Shown one piece after another: positions 1-8,731 of a stretch of DNA of 64,000 nt (position 1 is the first letter of the stretch; each line of letters starts with the position of its first letter). Source of the stretch: Halorubrum aquaticum (GTDB lineage: Archaea > Halobacteriota > Halobacteria > Halobacteriales > Haloferacaceae); NCBI RefSeq assembly GCF_900113615.1, contig NZ_FOPZ01000005.1, positions 62,001 through 126,000 of the forward strand, written 5' to 3'. A program made the translations under genes and the position numbers. Under the pieces are notes generated by a model. That model was not told the origin of the DNA. It did no database searches and saw nothing but the letters and a program-made list of their open reading frames with translations.

Positions 1-1
1 G

Positions 2-937
2 ACGAGCGAGCGCGACGGCGCGACCCCGGCGTTCGGAGGCGAGGACGGCGATGACGGCGATGACGACGCCGCCTCCGACGCCGCCGACTCCGCTTCCGCC
101 TCCGCGGCCGCCGTCGACGCCGATCCCGCGTCCGACCCCGACGAGGACGAGGTCGAGCCGGTCGAGCTCCTCGTCCAGCTCGCCGAGGAGGGGGAGATCG
201 AGCCGTGGGACATCGACATCGTCCGGGTGACCGACGCCTTCCTCGAGAAGCTCGACGAGACCGACCTCCGGACGACGGGGCGTGCGCTGTTCTACGCGAG
301 CGTCCTGCTCCGGATGAAGAGCGACGGGATGTTGGACGACGACGACGAGGACGACGAGCCCGAGGCGGAGCCGTGGGAGCTGGCGATGGAGGGCGGCGCG
401 GCCGACCCCGCCGACCCGGAGTTCGACCCGATCGAGAAGCTGGAGGCCGAGATGGACCGCCGGCTCGACCGCAAGAACACCCGGGGGTCACCGGAGACGC
501 TGGACGAGCTGGTCCGCGAGCTACGCGAGGCCGAGCGCGACTCGTGGTGGAAGGACTCCCGCGAGTACGACACGAGCGAGTCGCCGACCGGCTACGGTCG
601 GGGGACCCAGACGCTGGATTACCACGCCGGCGACGAGTTCCGCCGCGACGGCGAGCCGACCGCCGGGGAGGCGACCGACCGCACCCACGACGAGGACATC
701 GAGGAGGTGATAACGGAGGTGGAAGCCGCCCTCCGCCCGCACTTCGAGGGTGGGCGCGCGGAGGTGCTGTTCGCCGAGGTGGAGTCGTCGGGCGGCCGCC
801 CGTTCATGACGTTCCTCGCGCTGTTGTTCATGGCCCACCGCGGGAGCGTCAGGCTCCGACAGGACGACCTGTTCGGGGACCTGTGGATCCGGGACCCCGC
901 GGCGGCGACGGGGGAGACCGAGGCGATCGCGGACTGA
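2..937 (+). CDS. scpA: Segregation and condensation protein ScpA (5' end outside window)
   Basis: Kleisin-type partner of SMC in chromosome condensation and segregation. The open frame enters from the left edge, so the start is missing. It begins with a long Asp/Ala-rich acidic stretch (to about base 155). Then comes the ScpA N-terminal signature LLVQLAEEGEIEPWDIDIV, in which the EPWDIDI segment matches the SMC-neck-binding helix region. A variable acidic middle follows, and then a C-terminal winged-helix-like part (EVEAALRPHFEGGRAEVLF...). It stops at 935-937. In archaea scpA usually lies next to smc, which would be just upstream; this cannot be seen here. An ATG at 227 is internal to the domain and is not the start. 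Confidence 0.85.
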   Translation, partial: TSERDGATPAFGGEDGDDGDDDAASDAADSASASAAAVDADPASDPDEDEVEPVELLVQLAEEGEIEPWDIDIVRVTDAFLEKLDETDLRTTGRALFYASVLLRMKSDGMLDDDDEDDEPEAEPWELAMEGGAADPADPEFDPIEKLEAEMDRRLDRKNTRGSPETLDELVRELREAERDSWWKDSREYDTSESPTGYGRGTQTLDYHAGDEFRRDGEPTAGEATDRTHDEDIEEVITEVEAALRPHFEGGRAEVLFAEVESSGGRPFMTFLALLFMAHRGSVRLRQDDLFGDLWIRDPAAATGETEAIAD

Positions 938-985
938 GTCGTCGAGGGGCGCGGTGTCGGGCGCGACGGACGCCCGCTCGCGTCG

Positions 986-1882
986 TTACAGGTACTCGCC
1001 GAGCAGCGGCTCGACGCGTTCTCTGGTCTCCTCGGGGATCGCCTCGGTCGGCGTGTTGACCGTTCCTTCGAGCGCGGTGTGCGCGTCGCAAGCGTGGTCC
1101 TCGGGGAGCGTCCGGACCGCCTCCTCGACGGCGGCCTTGATCGCTTCCTGATTCTTTTCGGCGTTCTCGAGGACCTCCTCGAGCGTCACCTCGCTGTCCG
1201 CCTTCCAGACGTCGTAGTCGGTGACGCCCGCGATCGTCGCGTAGGCGATCTCGGCCTCGCGTGCCAGTTTCGCCTCGGGGATCGCGGTCATGCCGACGAC
1301 GTCCCACCCCTGCGACTTGTAGAACTCCGACTCCGCGCGCGTGGAGTACTGCGGCCCCTCGATACAGACGTAGGTGCCGCCCTTGACGACCTGCGTGTCG
1401 CCGTCGTCGTCCTCGCCGCCGTCGCCCTCGCTGCCGACCGCGGACTCCGCGGCCTCGGTCAGGTGATCGACGAGTTCCGGGCTGTACGGGTCCGCGAAGG
1501 GCTGGTGGACGACGACGCCGTCGCCGTAAAACGACAGGTCGCGATGTTTGGTCCGGTCGTAGATCTGGTCGGGGACGACGAGGGTTCCCGGCTCCAGATC
1601 CTCCTTGAGGCTCCCGACCGCGTTCGACGCGAAGACGTGGGTCACGCCCGCTCGCTTCAAGGCGTACATGTTCGCGCGGTACGGGAGGTCGGTTGGGGAC
1701 GCGCCGTGGTTCGAGCCGTGTCGCGGGAGGAACGCGATCTCCCGGCCCGTGTCGGCGAACTCGCCGATCGTGACCGCGTCGCTGGGCTCGCCGTAGGGCG
1801 TGTCGAACTCGACCTCGCGCACGTCGTTCAGGGGGAGCGCCTCGTAGATCCCGCTGCCGCCGATGAAGCCGATGGTGCTCAT
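986..1882 (-). CDS. mtnP: S-methyl-5'-thioadenosine phosphorylase (MTAP/PNP family)
   Basis: Cleaves methylthioadenosine with phosphate to adenine and methylthioribose-1-phosphate (methionine and purine salvage, cytosol). 298 aa. The N-terminus has the phosphate-loop signature GFIGGSGIYEAL, then FLPRHGSNH and the base-site segment YVCIEGPQYSTRAESEFY. An acidic Gly/Asp-rich insert around residues 148-162 is absent from non-halophilic relatives. A TATA-like element at 1905-1912 lies 23-30 bp upstream, so the transcript is probably leaderless. It converges on scpA. Other purine phosphorylases share the fold; the PQYSTRAE segment favours MTAP. Confidence 0.9.
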   Translation of the reverse strand: MSTIGFIGGSGIYEALPLNDVREVEFDTPYGEPSDAVTIGEFADTGREIAFLPRHGSNHGASPTDLPYRANMYALKRAGVTHVFASNAVGSLKEDLEPGTLVVPDQIYDRTKHRDLSFYGDGVVVHQPFADPYSPELVDHLTEAAESAVGSEGDGGEDDDGDTQVVKGGTYVCIEGPQYSTRAESEFYKSQGWDVVGMTAIPEAKLAREAEIAYATIAGVTDYDVWKADSEVTLEEVLENAEKNQEAIKAAVEEAVRTLPEDHACDAHTALEGTVNTPTEAIPEETRERVEPLLGEYL

Positions 1883-1904
1883 ACCCGAGGTCCGGCCGCT
1901 CGCT

Positions 1905-1912
1905 ACTTATAG
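1905..1912 (-). promoter_or_regulatory. TATA-like box of mtnP
   Basis: On the minus strand this reads CTATAAGT-like sequence, in otherwise GC-rich DNA, 23-30 bp before the ATG at 1882. This is the usual distance for a haloarchaeal leaderless promoter. Confidence 0.5.
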
Positions 1913-1995
1913 AACCTGAAGCGGTCCGACGCCGCGGTCCGTCGCCGGCGGGCCGTGACTCGGGATTGAGGCCCGGAACCCGCGATCACGACCGC

Positions 1996-2991
1996 TCAAA
2001 GCAGCGCCCGTACCGCCGCCAGCGTCAGCGCGCTCACGACGAGCAGGTGGATCAACACCACGCCGACCGGCGCGAGGCCGACCGCCCGCAGCTCGCGCAC
2101 CCGGATCGACAGCCCGAGCCCGACGAACGCGACGAGAAACAGGCCGTCGGACACCGCGGTGACGGACTCGATCGCGGCGGGAGAGAGCACCCCAGCGTTG
2201 GCGATCGCGGCGACGAGCAGGAAGCCGAGCAGGAACTTCGGGAACTCCGCCCACAGCTCGCGGGCCTCCGGCTCCGTCGCCGAGCGCGCCGCGTACGCGA
2301 CCGAGTAGGCGATCGCGACGCCGCCCAGAAGCGAGTTGCGCGCGAGCTTCGTGACGGTCGCCCACTGGCCCGCCTCGACGGAGTGGGCGAATCCCGCGGC
2401 CGCGACCGGTCCGGTCGAGAACATGCTCAGCCCCGCCCACACGCCGAACTGGCGGCCGGTGAGTCCGAGCCACTCGCCCGCGAGCGGGAACGCCACGAGC
2501 GTGACCGCGTCGAAGAGCAGGACCGTCGCGGCCGCGAACGTGAGCGCCGCCCCGCGCGCCTCCAGCACCCGGCCGACGGCGACGACGGCGGAGACGCCAC
2601 AGACGCTCGCGCCCGCCGCCAGAAGCGACGGGGTCGTCCCCTCGATCCGAAAGAGCCCGCGCGCCACCGCCTCCGAGAGCAGGAGCCCGCCGGCGACGGC
2701 GACGACCACGAGTCCGAGGACCGTCGGACCGGCGGCCACCAGCTCCTCGAGGGCGATCGCCGCGCCGAGGAGGACGATCCCCGTCTCCAACGCGAGCTTG
2801 TGGAGGGACGCCCCCGGTTCGGCGACGGCCGGAACGCCGACGGTGTTCGCCACGGCGACGCCCACGGCGACCGCGACGACGAGCGGCTGGAGTCCCGGAA
2901 CCGCCCCGCCGAGAAGCGTCGCGAACAGCGCGCCACCGCCGAGCAGGACCAGTCCGGGGACGTACGGCCGGAAGTCGTCGAGAAGCGTCAT
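1996..2991 (-). CDS. YeiH/UPF0324-type membrane protein (putative sulfate exporter family)
   Basis: 331-aa polytopic membrane protein with about ten hydrophobic helices. It matches the YeiH/UPF0324 family (Cons_hypoth698), recognisable by the central LLAAGASVCGVSAVVAVGRVL and WAGLSMFSTGPVAAAGFA segments. The family is annotated as a putative sulfate exporter, but the substrate is not established. I chose the ATG at 2991 because it overlaps the stop of the small upstream gene (ATGA), which suggests translational coupling. A longer form starting at 3042 would run through the small gene. Confidence 0.75.
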   Translation of the reverse strand: MTLLDDFRPYVPGLVLLGGGALFATLLGGAVPGLQPLVVAVAVGVAVANTVGVPAVAEPGASLHKLALETGIVLLGAAIALEELVAAGPTVLGLVVVAVAGGLLLSEAVARGLFRIEGTTPSLLAAGASVCGVSAVVAVGRVLEARGAALTFAAATVLLFDAVTLVAFPLAGEWLGLTGRQFGVWAGLSMFSTGPVAAAGFAHSVEAGQWATVTKLARNSLLGGVAIAYSVAYAARSATEPEARELWAEFPKFLLGFLLVAAIANAGVLSPAAIESVTAVSDGLFLVAFVGLGLSIRVRELRAVGLAPVGVVLIHLLVVSALTLAAVRALL

Positions 2992-3179
2992 CAGACCGGA
3001 TAGATCACGAGGTGGGCCGCGACGATCGCGAGTCCCAGACACAGCGCCTGCCAGCCGCGGTCGAGGGCCCGCCAGCGCCGGGAGAGACGCGTTTCGTCGC
3101 CGTCGGCCCCGGCAGCGACGTCGTCCGTGTCGTCGCCCGCGCCGCCCGCGATCGCGCCGTCGTCGTCCTCGTCGGTCAT
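2991..3179 (-). CDS. Small acidic protein with C-terminal membrane helix
   Basis: 62 aa, family not recognised. The first half is acidic and low-complexity (Asp/Ala/Gly). The last 20 residues (WQALCLGLAIVAAHLVIYPV) form one hydrophobic helix, so the protein could be tail-anchored with its acidic part in the cytosol. Its stop overlaps the ATG of the YeiH-type permease by the ATGA arrangement, so the two are probably co-translated. It may be an accessory subunit, but that is inference from position only. Confidence 0.6.
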   Translation of the reverse strand: MTDEDDDGAIAGGAGDDTDDVAAGADGDETRLSRRWRALDRGWQALCLGLAIVAAHLVIYPV

Positions 3180-3272
3180 ACGGAACCGGATCCGTGCGTG
3201 GGCGTCTTACGCGTGTCGCTCAGCGGGAGGATCTCCGGAACCCGTCCCCGACCCGTCGTCGAACGGGTCCGA

Positions 3273-4739
3273 TCAGTCGTCCGCCTCGACGGCGGTCGAG
3301 GCGTCCTCGGAGGGGGCCGCGTCCTCGCCGTCACCGTCGACCTCGCCGTCGCCGATCTCGTCGCCATCAGCGTCGTCGCCGTCGCTCCCGTCCTCGACGT
3401 CATCGAGTCGCGGGAAGTTGTCGATCGTCTCCGCGCGGAACGCCTCCTCGTCGAAGGAGTACTCGGCATCGAGGAACTCGAGGACCGTTCGCGTGTCGAC
3501 CATGGCGTTCTTCAGCGCGGTCGACGCGCCCGGCGAGGGAGTGATGTTGAAGAGGATGCCGTCGCCGTGGATCTTCGCTTCGCCCATGTCGAGCTCCTTC
3601 GAGTCGGTGTCGACGATCTGCGGTCGGACCCCGCCGTACCCCTTCGCGCGGTCGATGTCCTCGACGTCGACGCTCGGGACGACCTTCCGGACGTGCGGGA
3701 GGAACGTGCGCTTGCCCACGACCGGCAGGTCGTACACCAGGTTCCGGACCACGTACGGGAACAGGATCCTGTCGGCGAGGATGCTCGCGTAGCTCAGGAA
3801 CGACGACGGCGTGAACCCGAACACGTCGGCGAAGTCGCCCACCGTCGAGAGCTCCCCGCGCTCGAGCGCGGGGACGAGCTTCGCGGTCGGGCCGAACCGG
3901 GTGACGCCGTCGTCGTGGACGTCGGCGTCGCCGTGGACCGCCGCGAAGGGCAGCTTCTTCATCTGGAGGGTGTACACCTTGCCGTTCAACAGGTCGTCGG
4001 CGAGGAAGAAGCTCCCCGCGACGGGCAGAAGCGACATGTCCTCGCCGTACCCCATCTCCTGGGCGAACTGGAGGCTGTGTGACCCGGCGGCGACGGCGAC
4101 CGCGTCGGCCGCGAAGTCGCCGTCGTCGGTCTCGACGGTGAAGCCGTCGCGCCCCTCGTCGACGTTCGTCACCGTCGTTCCGAGGTGGACCGAGACGCCC
4201 TCCTCGCCGCGGGCGGCCTCGACGAACGACTCCGCGATCATGCCGTAATCGAGGACGTAGCCGTCCGGCGTCTGGAGCGCGAGCAGCTCGGTGTCGGGGT
4301 CGCGCCCCTCGACGACCTTCGGCTCGATCTCGGCGATCTCCTCGCGGCCGATGGGCTCGAGTTTGGGAAAGAGCTCGCCGAAGCCCTCGTCGTGGTAGCG
4401 CGCCTCCAGCTCCGCGACCTCCTCCTCGCCGACCGCGAGCACCATCTTGCTGCGCTTGCTGTGCATCTCGCGCTCGGGGTCGACGTTCTCGAGGTACCCC
4501 GCGAGCAGCTCCGCGCCCTCCTTGACCTCCTCGGCCTTCTCGAGCGTGTAGTTCGTCTCGATGTCGCCGAAGTGAAGCGTCTGGGAGTTGTTCGTGTGGT
4601 GGGAGTTCACCGCGGCGATCTCGGGCTCCTTCTCGATCAGCGTGACGTCCTCGACGTCGGTGAACTTCGAGACCGTGTACAGAAGCGATGCCCCGCTTAT
4701 TCCCCCGCCGATGACGATGAGGTCGGTGTGGTCGGACAT
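3273..4739 (-). CDS. mqo: Malate:quinone oxidoreductase
   Basis: FAD-dependent, membrane-associated enzyme that oxidises malate to oxaloacetate and passes electrons to quinone. 488 aa, normal for the family. The N-terminus carries the dinucleotide-binding loop LIVIGGGISGAS, followed by the highly diagnostic VNSHHTNNSQTLHFGDIETNYTLEKA region seen in epsilonproteobacterial Mqo proteins. The last roughly 50 residues are an acidic Asp/Glu tail of a halophilic kind. It stands alone, with short gaps on both sides. A related FAD enzyme such as 2-hydroxyglutarate oxidase is the main alternative. Confidence 0.82.
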   Translation of the reverse strand: MSDHTDLIVIGGGISGASLLYTVSKFTDVEDVTLIEKEPEIAAVNSHHTNNSQTLHFGDIETNYTLEKAEEVKEGAELLAGYLENVDPEREMHSKRSKMVLAVGEEEVAELEARYHDEGFGELFPKLEPIGREEIAEIEPKVVEGRDPDTELLALQTPDGYVLDYGMIAESFVEAARGEEGVSVHLGTTVTNVDEGRDGFTVETDDGDFAADAVAVAAGSHSLQFAQEMGYGEDMSLLPVAGSFFLADDLLNGKVYTLQMKKLPFAAVHGDADVHDDGVTRFGPTAKLVPALERGELSTVGDFADVFGFTPSSFLSYASILADRILFPYVVRNLVYDLPVVGKRTFLPHVRKVVPSVDVEDIDRAKGYGGVRPQIVDTDSKELDMGEAKIHGDGILFNITPSPGASTALKNAMVDTRTVLEFLDAEYSFDEEAFRAETIDNFPRLDDVEDGSDGDDADGDEIGDGEVDGDGEDAAPSEDASTAVEADD

Positions 4740-4790
4740 GCGTGAGGCTCCGTCTCAGGGAGTGTACCGTCTTGGGAGTTAATTGACTTC

Positions 4791-5519
4791 CTATTCCGCG
4801 CCGTCGGGGTCGACCTCCCCGGAATCGACTCGCTCGGGATCGACCCGCTCCGAGTCGGTCGCCTCCGGCGCGGGCTGGTCGGTCCTGACCTCCCGATACC
4901 GCTCCCGGAGTCGGTCGAAGAGCGCGCGTCCGGCGTCGGTGCGGAGCCGCGGTTCCGTCGTCGCGAAGAACTCCTCGAGCCCGTCGTACTCCGTGAAGGT
5001 CTCCGGCGTTCCGTCCGCGGGATCGTAGCGTTCCTCCCGCTCGTAGACGACCGCCTGGAGGCAGGTGTCGAGGAGGTCACACTCCTTCACGAGGACCGCC
5101 TCCGGCGTCTCGCGCGCCTCGTACTCCTCCCAGGCGTCCCGGACGCGGTCGGGAAGCGGACCGGCGAGCCCCGCCATGGCCGCGCGTTCGGTCGCCTCCT
5201 TCTCGCCGCGGTCGACCGGGTTCGCCGTCGAGTCCGCTCGAGTCGGCACGTCCCCCGTCTCCGCCTCGGCGACGTCGTGGACGACGGCGAGCCGGAGCGC
5301 GCGGTCGAGGTCGACGCCGGGCAGGTCCTCGCGAAACCGGTCGCCGAGCGCCAGCACGAGGTACGCGACCCCCCACGCGTGGGCCGCGACCGACTCCGGG
5401 TCGTCGACGCCGCGGAGCTGCCAGCCGGTCCGTCCCTCGTCCTTGAGCGCGTACGCCTCCAGAACGGCGTCGACCGCGGCGTCAGGGTCCTCCGCGTCCT
5501 CCGGGTTCCCCGCGGCCAT
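4791..5519 (-). CDS. HD-domain hydrolase, YfbR/HDDC2-like 5'-nucleotidase
   Basis: 242 aa metal-dependent phosphohydrolase. The HD metal ligands are visible: H47 in PESVAAHAW, H81-D82 in AVVHDVAEAETGDVP, and an Asp in the later KECDLLD segment. This spacing and the EAETGDVP motif are typical of YfbR/HDDC2 proteins, which dephosphorylate deoxynucleoside 5'-monophosphates. The C-terminus is an acidic tail. The start lies 3 nt after the stop of the phosphoribosyltransferase gene, so they form one operon, which fits a role in nucleotide salvage. Confidence 0.8.
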   Translation of the reverse strand: MAAGNPEDAEDPDAAVDAVLEAYALKDEGRTGWQLRGVDDPESVAAHAWGVAYLVLALGDRFREDLPGVDLDRALRLAVVHDVAEAETGDVPTRADSTANPVDRGEKEATERAAMAGLAGPLPDRVRDAWEEYEARETPEAVLVKECDLLDTCLQAVVYEREERYDPADGTPETFTEYDGLEEFFATTEPRLRTDAGRALFDRLRERYREVRTDQPAPEATDSERVDPERVDSGEVDPDGAE

Positions 5520-5522
5520 CGC

Positions 5523-6218
5523 TCACTCCGCGAGCGCCCAGGTCCCCTCGCCGACCGCCTCGACCACGCCGCGGCGCTCCATCTCCGCGAGCACCTCGTC
5601 GAGCCGGCCCGGCTGGGCGACCTCCATCTCGATGCGGCCGACCCCGTGGTCGGCCTCGAGGTGGTGACGGACCGCCTCCCGGTCGAACGTCGTCGGGTCC
5701 GCGCGCTCCATCGCGCCCTCGATGATGTCGATCATGTCCTCGATGAAGTTCCACGGGTAGACGACCCAGGTCCACGTCTCGAGGCGCTCGCCGACGAAGT
5801 CGGGCTCGAACTCGGAGGTCTCGAGCAGCTGGAGCGTCGCGGTGCGGACCGTGGCGGCGTCGCGCTCCTCGACGTACTCCTCGGCGCGGCGGATCGACCC
5901 CCCGGTGTCGGCGATGTCGTCGATGATCAACACGTCCTTGCCCTCGACGCTGCCCTCCGGCATCGGGTAGCGGATCTGTGGCTCGTCGTTCTTGTCGGCC
6001 GCGCCGACGTAGTGTTCCATCTTGAGGCTCGTGAGGTCGTCGAGCCCGAGGAAGTCGCAGGTGCAGCGCCCGGCGAACCAGCCCCCTCGGGCGAGCGCGA
6101 CGACGACGTCCGGCTCGAAGTCGGCGCGTTTCACCGCGTTCGAGACGTTCCGACAGAGCCCGTAGATGTACTCCCAGTTGGTCACGGTGCAGTCGAAGTC
6201 GTCCGGGAGCTCGCTCAT
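5523..6218 (-). CDS. Phosphoribosyltransferase (XGPRT-like, purine salvage)
   Basis: 231 aa. The PRPP-binding motif is at residues 96-108 (VLIIDDIADTGGS), and VVVALARGGWFAGRCTCDFLGL resembles xanthine/guanine-type PRTases. The C-terminal roughly 90 residues form an extra acidic domain common in haloarchaeal members. The ATG at 6218 was preferred because a TATA-like element (6240-6249) sits about 25 bp upstream and the frame further upstream runs into a tandem repeat. It is the first gene of an operon with the HD nucleotidase. The base specificity (xanthine, hypoxanthine or guanine) cannot be read from sequence. Confidence 0.8.
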   Translation of the reverse strand: MSELPDDFDCTVTNWEYIYGLCRNVSNAVKRADFEPDVVVALARGGWFAGRCTCDFLGLDDLTSLKMEHYVGAADKNDEPQIRYPMPEGSVEGKDVLIIDDIADTGGSIRRAEEYVEERDAATVRTATLQLLETSEFEPDFVGERLETWTWVVYPWNFIEDMIDIIEGAMERADPTTFDREAVRHHLEADHGVGRIEMEVAQPGRLDEVLAEMERRGVVEAVGEGTWALAE

Positions 6219-6299
6219 ACGTCGGGAGTCGCCCGCGCGAGCATAAGGGTTTGTGGAACCGCGGCCGCCCGCGGCCACCGACCACACGCGTCGTCCCGT

Positions 6300-6392
6300 C
6301 GCAGCCGATCCGTTCCGCCACCGCCGATCCGTTCCGTCGCCGCGGATCCGTCCCGTCGCCGCGGATCCGTCCCGTCGCCGCCGATCCCTCGC
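6300..6392. repeat. 19-bp tandem repeat, five units, between divergent genes
   Basis: The element gatccgt recurs at 6307, 6326, 6345, 6364 and 6383, an exact 19-bp period. The consensus is about GATCCGTYCCGTCGCCGCG, with the first and last units decayed. It fills the space between the PRTase gene (minus) and gatB (plus), just upstream of the gatB TATA-like element at 6412-6418. The 19-bp spacing (nearly two DNA turns) would put each unit on one face of the helix. Confidence 0.85.
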
Positions 6393-6411
6393 GTCCGCCC
6401 GTGCCGACACG

Positions 6412-6418
6412 ATTTAGG
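6412..6418 (+). promoter_or_regulatory. TATA-like box of gatB
   Basis: ATTTAGG lies 31 bp before the gatB ATG at 6443. It is the only AT-rich stretch in the gap, so transcription is probably leaderless or nearly so. Confidence 0.45.
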
Positions 6419-6442
6419 TGGCCCGCCCGCAACGACCCGCTA

Positions 6443-7930
6443 ATGAGCACACGGACCGCGAGCGAGGAACGGGCGGTCGTGATCGGGCTGGAGGTCCACG
6501 TCCAGCTCGAGACCGACACCAAGGTCTTCTGTGGCTGTTCGACGGAGCCGGCCGACGACGAGGAGCCGAACACGCGCACCTGCCCGACCTGTCTCGGGCT
6601 GCCGGGCGCGCTGCCGGTCCTCAACGAGGCCGCCGTCGAGGCCGCGGTGAAGATCGGGAAGGCGCTCGACGCCGACATCCCCGAGACGACGACGTTCCAC
6701 CGGAAGAACTACTACTACCCCGACCTGCCGAAGAACTTCCAGCTCACCCAGTACGACGCGCCGATCTGTGCGGACGGCGAACTCGAGGTGTCCGTCGACG
6801 GCGAGCGACGCACCATCGGGATCACCCGCGCGCACCTGGAGGAGGACCCCGGGAGCATCCAGCACGCGGGCGGCTCCATCGAGTCGGCGACGCACACGCT
6901 CGTGAACTACAACCGCGCGGGGACCCCGCTGATGGAGGTCGTCACCGAGCCCGACTTCCGGTCGCCCGCCGAGACGCGCGCGTTCCTCGCGAAGCTCGAG
7001 GAGGTCCTGGAGTACCTCGGCGTCTTCGACGCGACGCGGGACGGCAGCCTGCGGGTCGACGCCAACGTCTCGCTCGTCGACGCCGACGAGGTGACCGAGG
7101 ACGGGTCGGTCCCCGAGGCGGTGCTGGCCGACGCCAACCGCGCCGAGGTGAAGAACATCTCGAGTCACAAGGGCGCGGAGAAGGCGCTCGCCTACGAGAT
7201 CACCCGCCAGCGCAACGTGCTCCGTCGCGGCCGCGAGATCGAACAGGAGACCCGTCACTGGGACGAGGGCCGCGGCGTCACCGTCTCGATGCGCTCGAAG
7301 GAGGCCGAGAAGGACTACCGCTACTTCCGGGAGGCCGACCTGCCCGCCCTGGAGGTGTCCGACTGGAAGGACCGGATCCCGATCCCCGAACTGCCCGACG
7401 CCCGTCGAGAGCGGTTCCGTACGGAGTACGGCCTCGACGACGAGGCGGCCTCGAAGTTGACCTCGACGAAGGAGGTCGCGGACTTCTTCGAGGATGTCGC
7501 CGGCGAGTACGACCCGGAACTGGCGGCGACGTGGGTCGCCGACAACCTACTCGGCGAGCTCAACTACCGCGAGATGGAGATCACCGACGTGACCGACCGG
7601 CTCGACGAGTTCACACGCCTGGTCGAACTCGTCGACGCCGGGGAGTTGACCGTGAAGAACGCCGAGGAGGTGGTCCTCCGCGAGATGCTCGACGAGGGCG
7701 AGGACCCCGAGAGCGTCATCGAGCGCGAGGGGCTCGGGAAGGCCGAAAGCGACGAGGTCGAGACCGCGGTCGAGGCCGCCATCGAAGAGAACCCCGACGC
7801 CGTGGCCGACTACCATGACGGCGACGAGGGCGCGATCAACTTCCTCGTCGGCCAGGTGATGCAGGCGACCGGCGGGAGCGCCGACCCCGGACAGGTGAAC
7901 GGGCTCCTCCGCGAGCGGCTGGACGGGTAG
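6443..7930 (+). CDS. gatB: Asp-tRNA(Asn)/Glu-tRNA(Gln) amidotransferase subunit B
   Basis: 495 aa, the full GatB length. It phosphorylates and binds the misacylated tRNA while GatA supplies ammonia, forming Gln-tRNA or Asn-tRNA in the cytosol. The N-terminal signature VVIGLEVHVQLETDTKVFCGC and the zinc Cys residues (C-G-C and C-P-T-C) are present, followed by HRKNYYYPDLPKNFQLTQYD and LMEVVTEPDFRS. The C-terminal YqeY-like tRNA domain ends INFLVGQVMQATGG. gatA and gatC are not in the window, as is common in archaea. Confidence 0.95.
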   Translation: MSTRTASEERAVVIGLEVHVQLETDTKVFCGCSTEPADDEEPNTRTCPTCLGLPGALPVLNEAAVEAAVKIGKALDADIPETTTFHRKNYYYPDLPKNFQLTQYDAPICADGELEVSVDGERRTIGITRAHLEEDPGSIQHAGGSIESATHTLVNYNRAGTPLMEVVTEPDFRSPAETRAFLAKLEEVLEYLGVFDATRDGSLRVDANVSLVDADEVTEDGSVPEAVLADANRAEVKNISSHKGAEKALAYEITRQRNVLRRGREIEQETRHWDEGRGVTVSMRSKEAEKDYRYFREADLPALEVSDWKDRIPIPELPDARRERFRTEYGLDDEAASKLTSTKEVADFFEDVAGEYDPELAATWVADNLLGELNYREMEITDVTDRLDEFTRLVELVDAGELTVKNAEEVVLREMLDEGEDPESVIEREGLGKAESDEVETAVEAAIEENPDAVADYHDGDEGAINFLVGQVMQATGGSADPGQVNGLLRERLDG

Positions 7931-7959
7931 TCGATGGAGTCGCTCGACACACCGAACGC

Positions 7960-8187
7960 ATGGACGTGACCGTCGACGTCGTCGGCGGCGGGGAACGCGA
8001 GTGCGTCCTCGAGGACGGCGCGACCTACGCCGACCTGATCCGCGCCGCGGGCTTTCACCCGCAGGAGGCGTCCGTCCTCGTCGACGGCTCGCCCGTTCCC
8101 GGCGACCGTCCCGTCGACGCCGACCGCGTTCGGCTGCTCCGGCTGATCCAGGGCGGATCGAACGACCACCTCGAAGCCGAGGGGTGA
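7960..8187 (+). CDS. samp2: SAMP2-like ubiquitin-fold modifier with tail beyond Gly-Gly
   Basis: 75 aa beta-grasp protein. DATYADLIRAAGFHPQEASVLVDG and the terminal RVRLLRLIQGG match haloarchaeal SAMP2, which is activated by the E1-like UbaA. SAMP2 is used for protein conjugation and as a sulfur carrier in tRNA wobble thiolation. The oddity is nine further residues, SNDHLEAEG, after the Gly-Gly that normally ends the protein, so activation would need trimming by a protease. No single substitution at the expected position looks like a simple lost stop, and I see no frameshift. The next gene (acetyltransferase) begins 4 nt downstream. Confidence 0.8.
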   Translation: MDVTVDVVGGGERECVLEDGATYADLIRAAGFHPQEASVLVDGSPVPGDRPVDADRVRLLRLIQGGSNDHLEAEG

Positions 8188-8191
8188 CGCC

Positions 8192-8689
8192 GTGGCGGAC
8201 CCCGCCGACCGCGACGCTCCCGACCGCAACTCCGCCGACCACGCATCGGTCCCGGAGCGGATCGCGATCGAGCGGGCGACGGCCGGCGACCGGCTCGACG
8301 TCCTCCGCGTGCTCGACGCGGCGATGTTGGAGACCGACGCCGACGACCTCGCCGCCCGGATCGACGACGGGGACGCCCTCGTCGCCCGCTTCGAGCGGAC
8401 CGGATCCGTGGTCGGGGCGCTGGTCGTGACCCGGCCGGAGCCGGGACGACGCCACGTCGACGCGGTCGCGGTCCGCCGCGCGCGGCGCGGTCGGGGGATC
8501 GGGTCCGCGCTCGTCGCTCGTGCGGTGCGGGACGCGCGAGCGGACCCCGACGCCGATGCGGTCACCGCGACCTTCGACGCGGATCTGAGGGGGTTCTACG
8601 CGGAACTCGGGTTCGCGGTCGAGCCGGTCGAGGGAGGTCGGCTCCGCGGCCGGCGGGCGGTTGGCGGTTCCGACTCGAACGGCGGGTGA
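8192..8689 (+). CDS. GNAT-family N-acetyltransferase
   Basis: 165 aa with a GTG start. The acetyl-CoA binding motif A reads VAVRRARRGRGIGSALVARAV and is followed by LRGFYAELGFAVEP, the usual GNAT C-terminal motif B. Residues 1-25 are an acidic, probably disordered leader. The gene starts 4 nt after the SAMP2-like gene, so both are probably on one transcript. The substrate is unknown. Confidence 0.8.
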   Translation: MADPADRDAPDRNSADHASVPERIAIERATAGDRLDVLRVLDAAMLETDADDLAARIDDGDALVARFERTGSVVGALVVTRPEPGRRHVDAVAVRRARRGRGIGSALVARAVRDARADPDADAVTATFDADLRGFYAELGFAVEPVEGGRLRGRRAVGGSDSNGG

Positions 8690-8731
8690 CGGTTCGGTCG
8701 CACCGTTTCGCCTCGTACCCTTCCACGTCGT

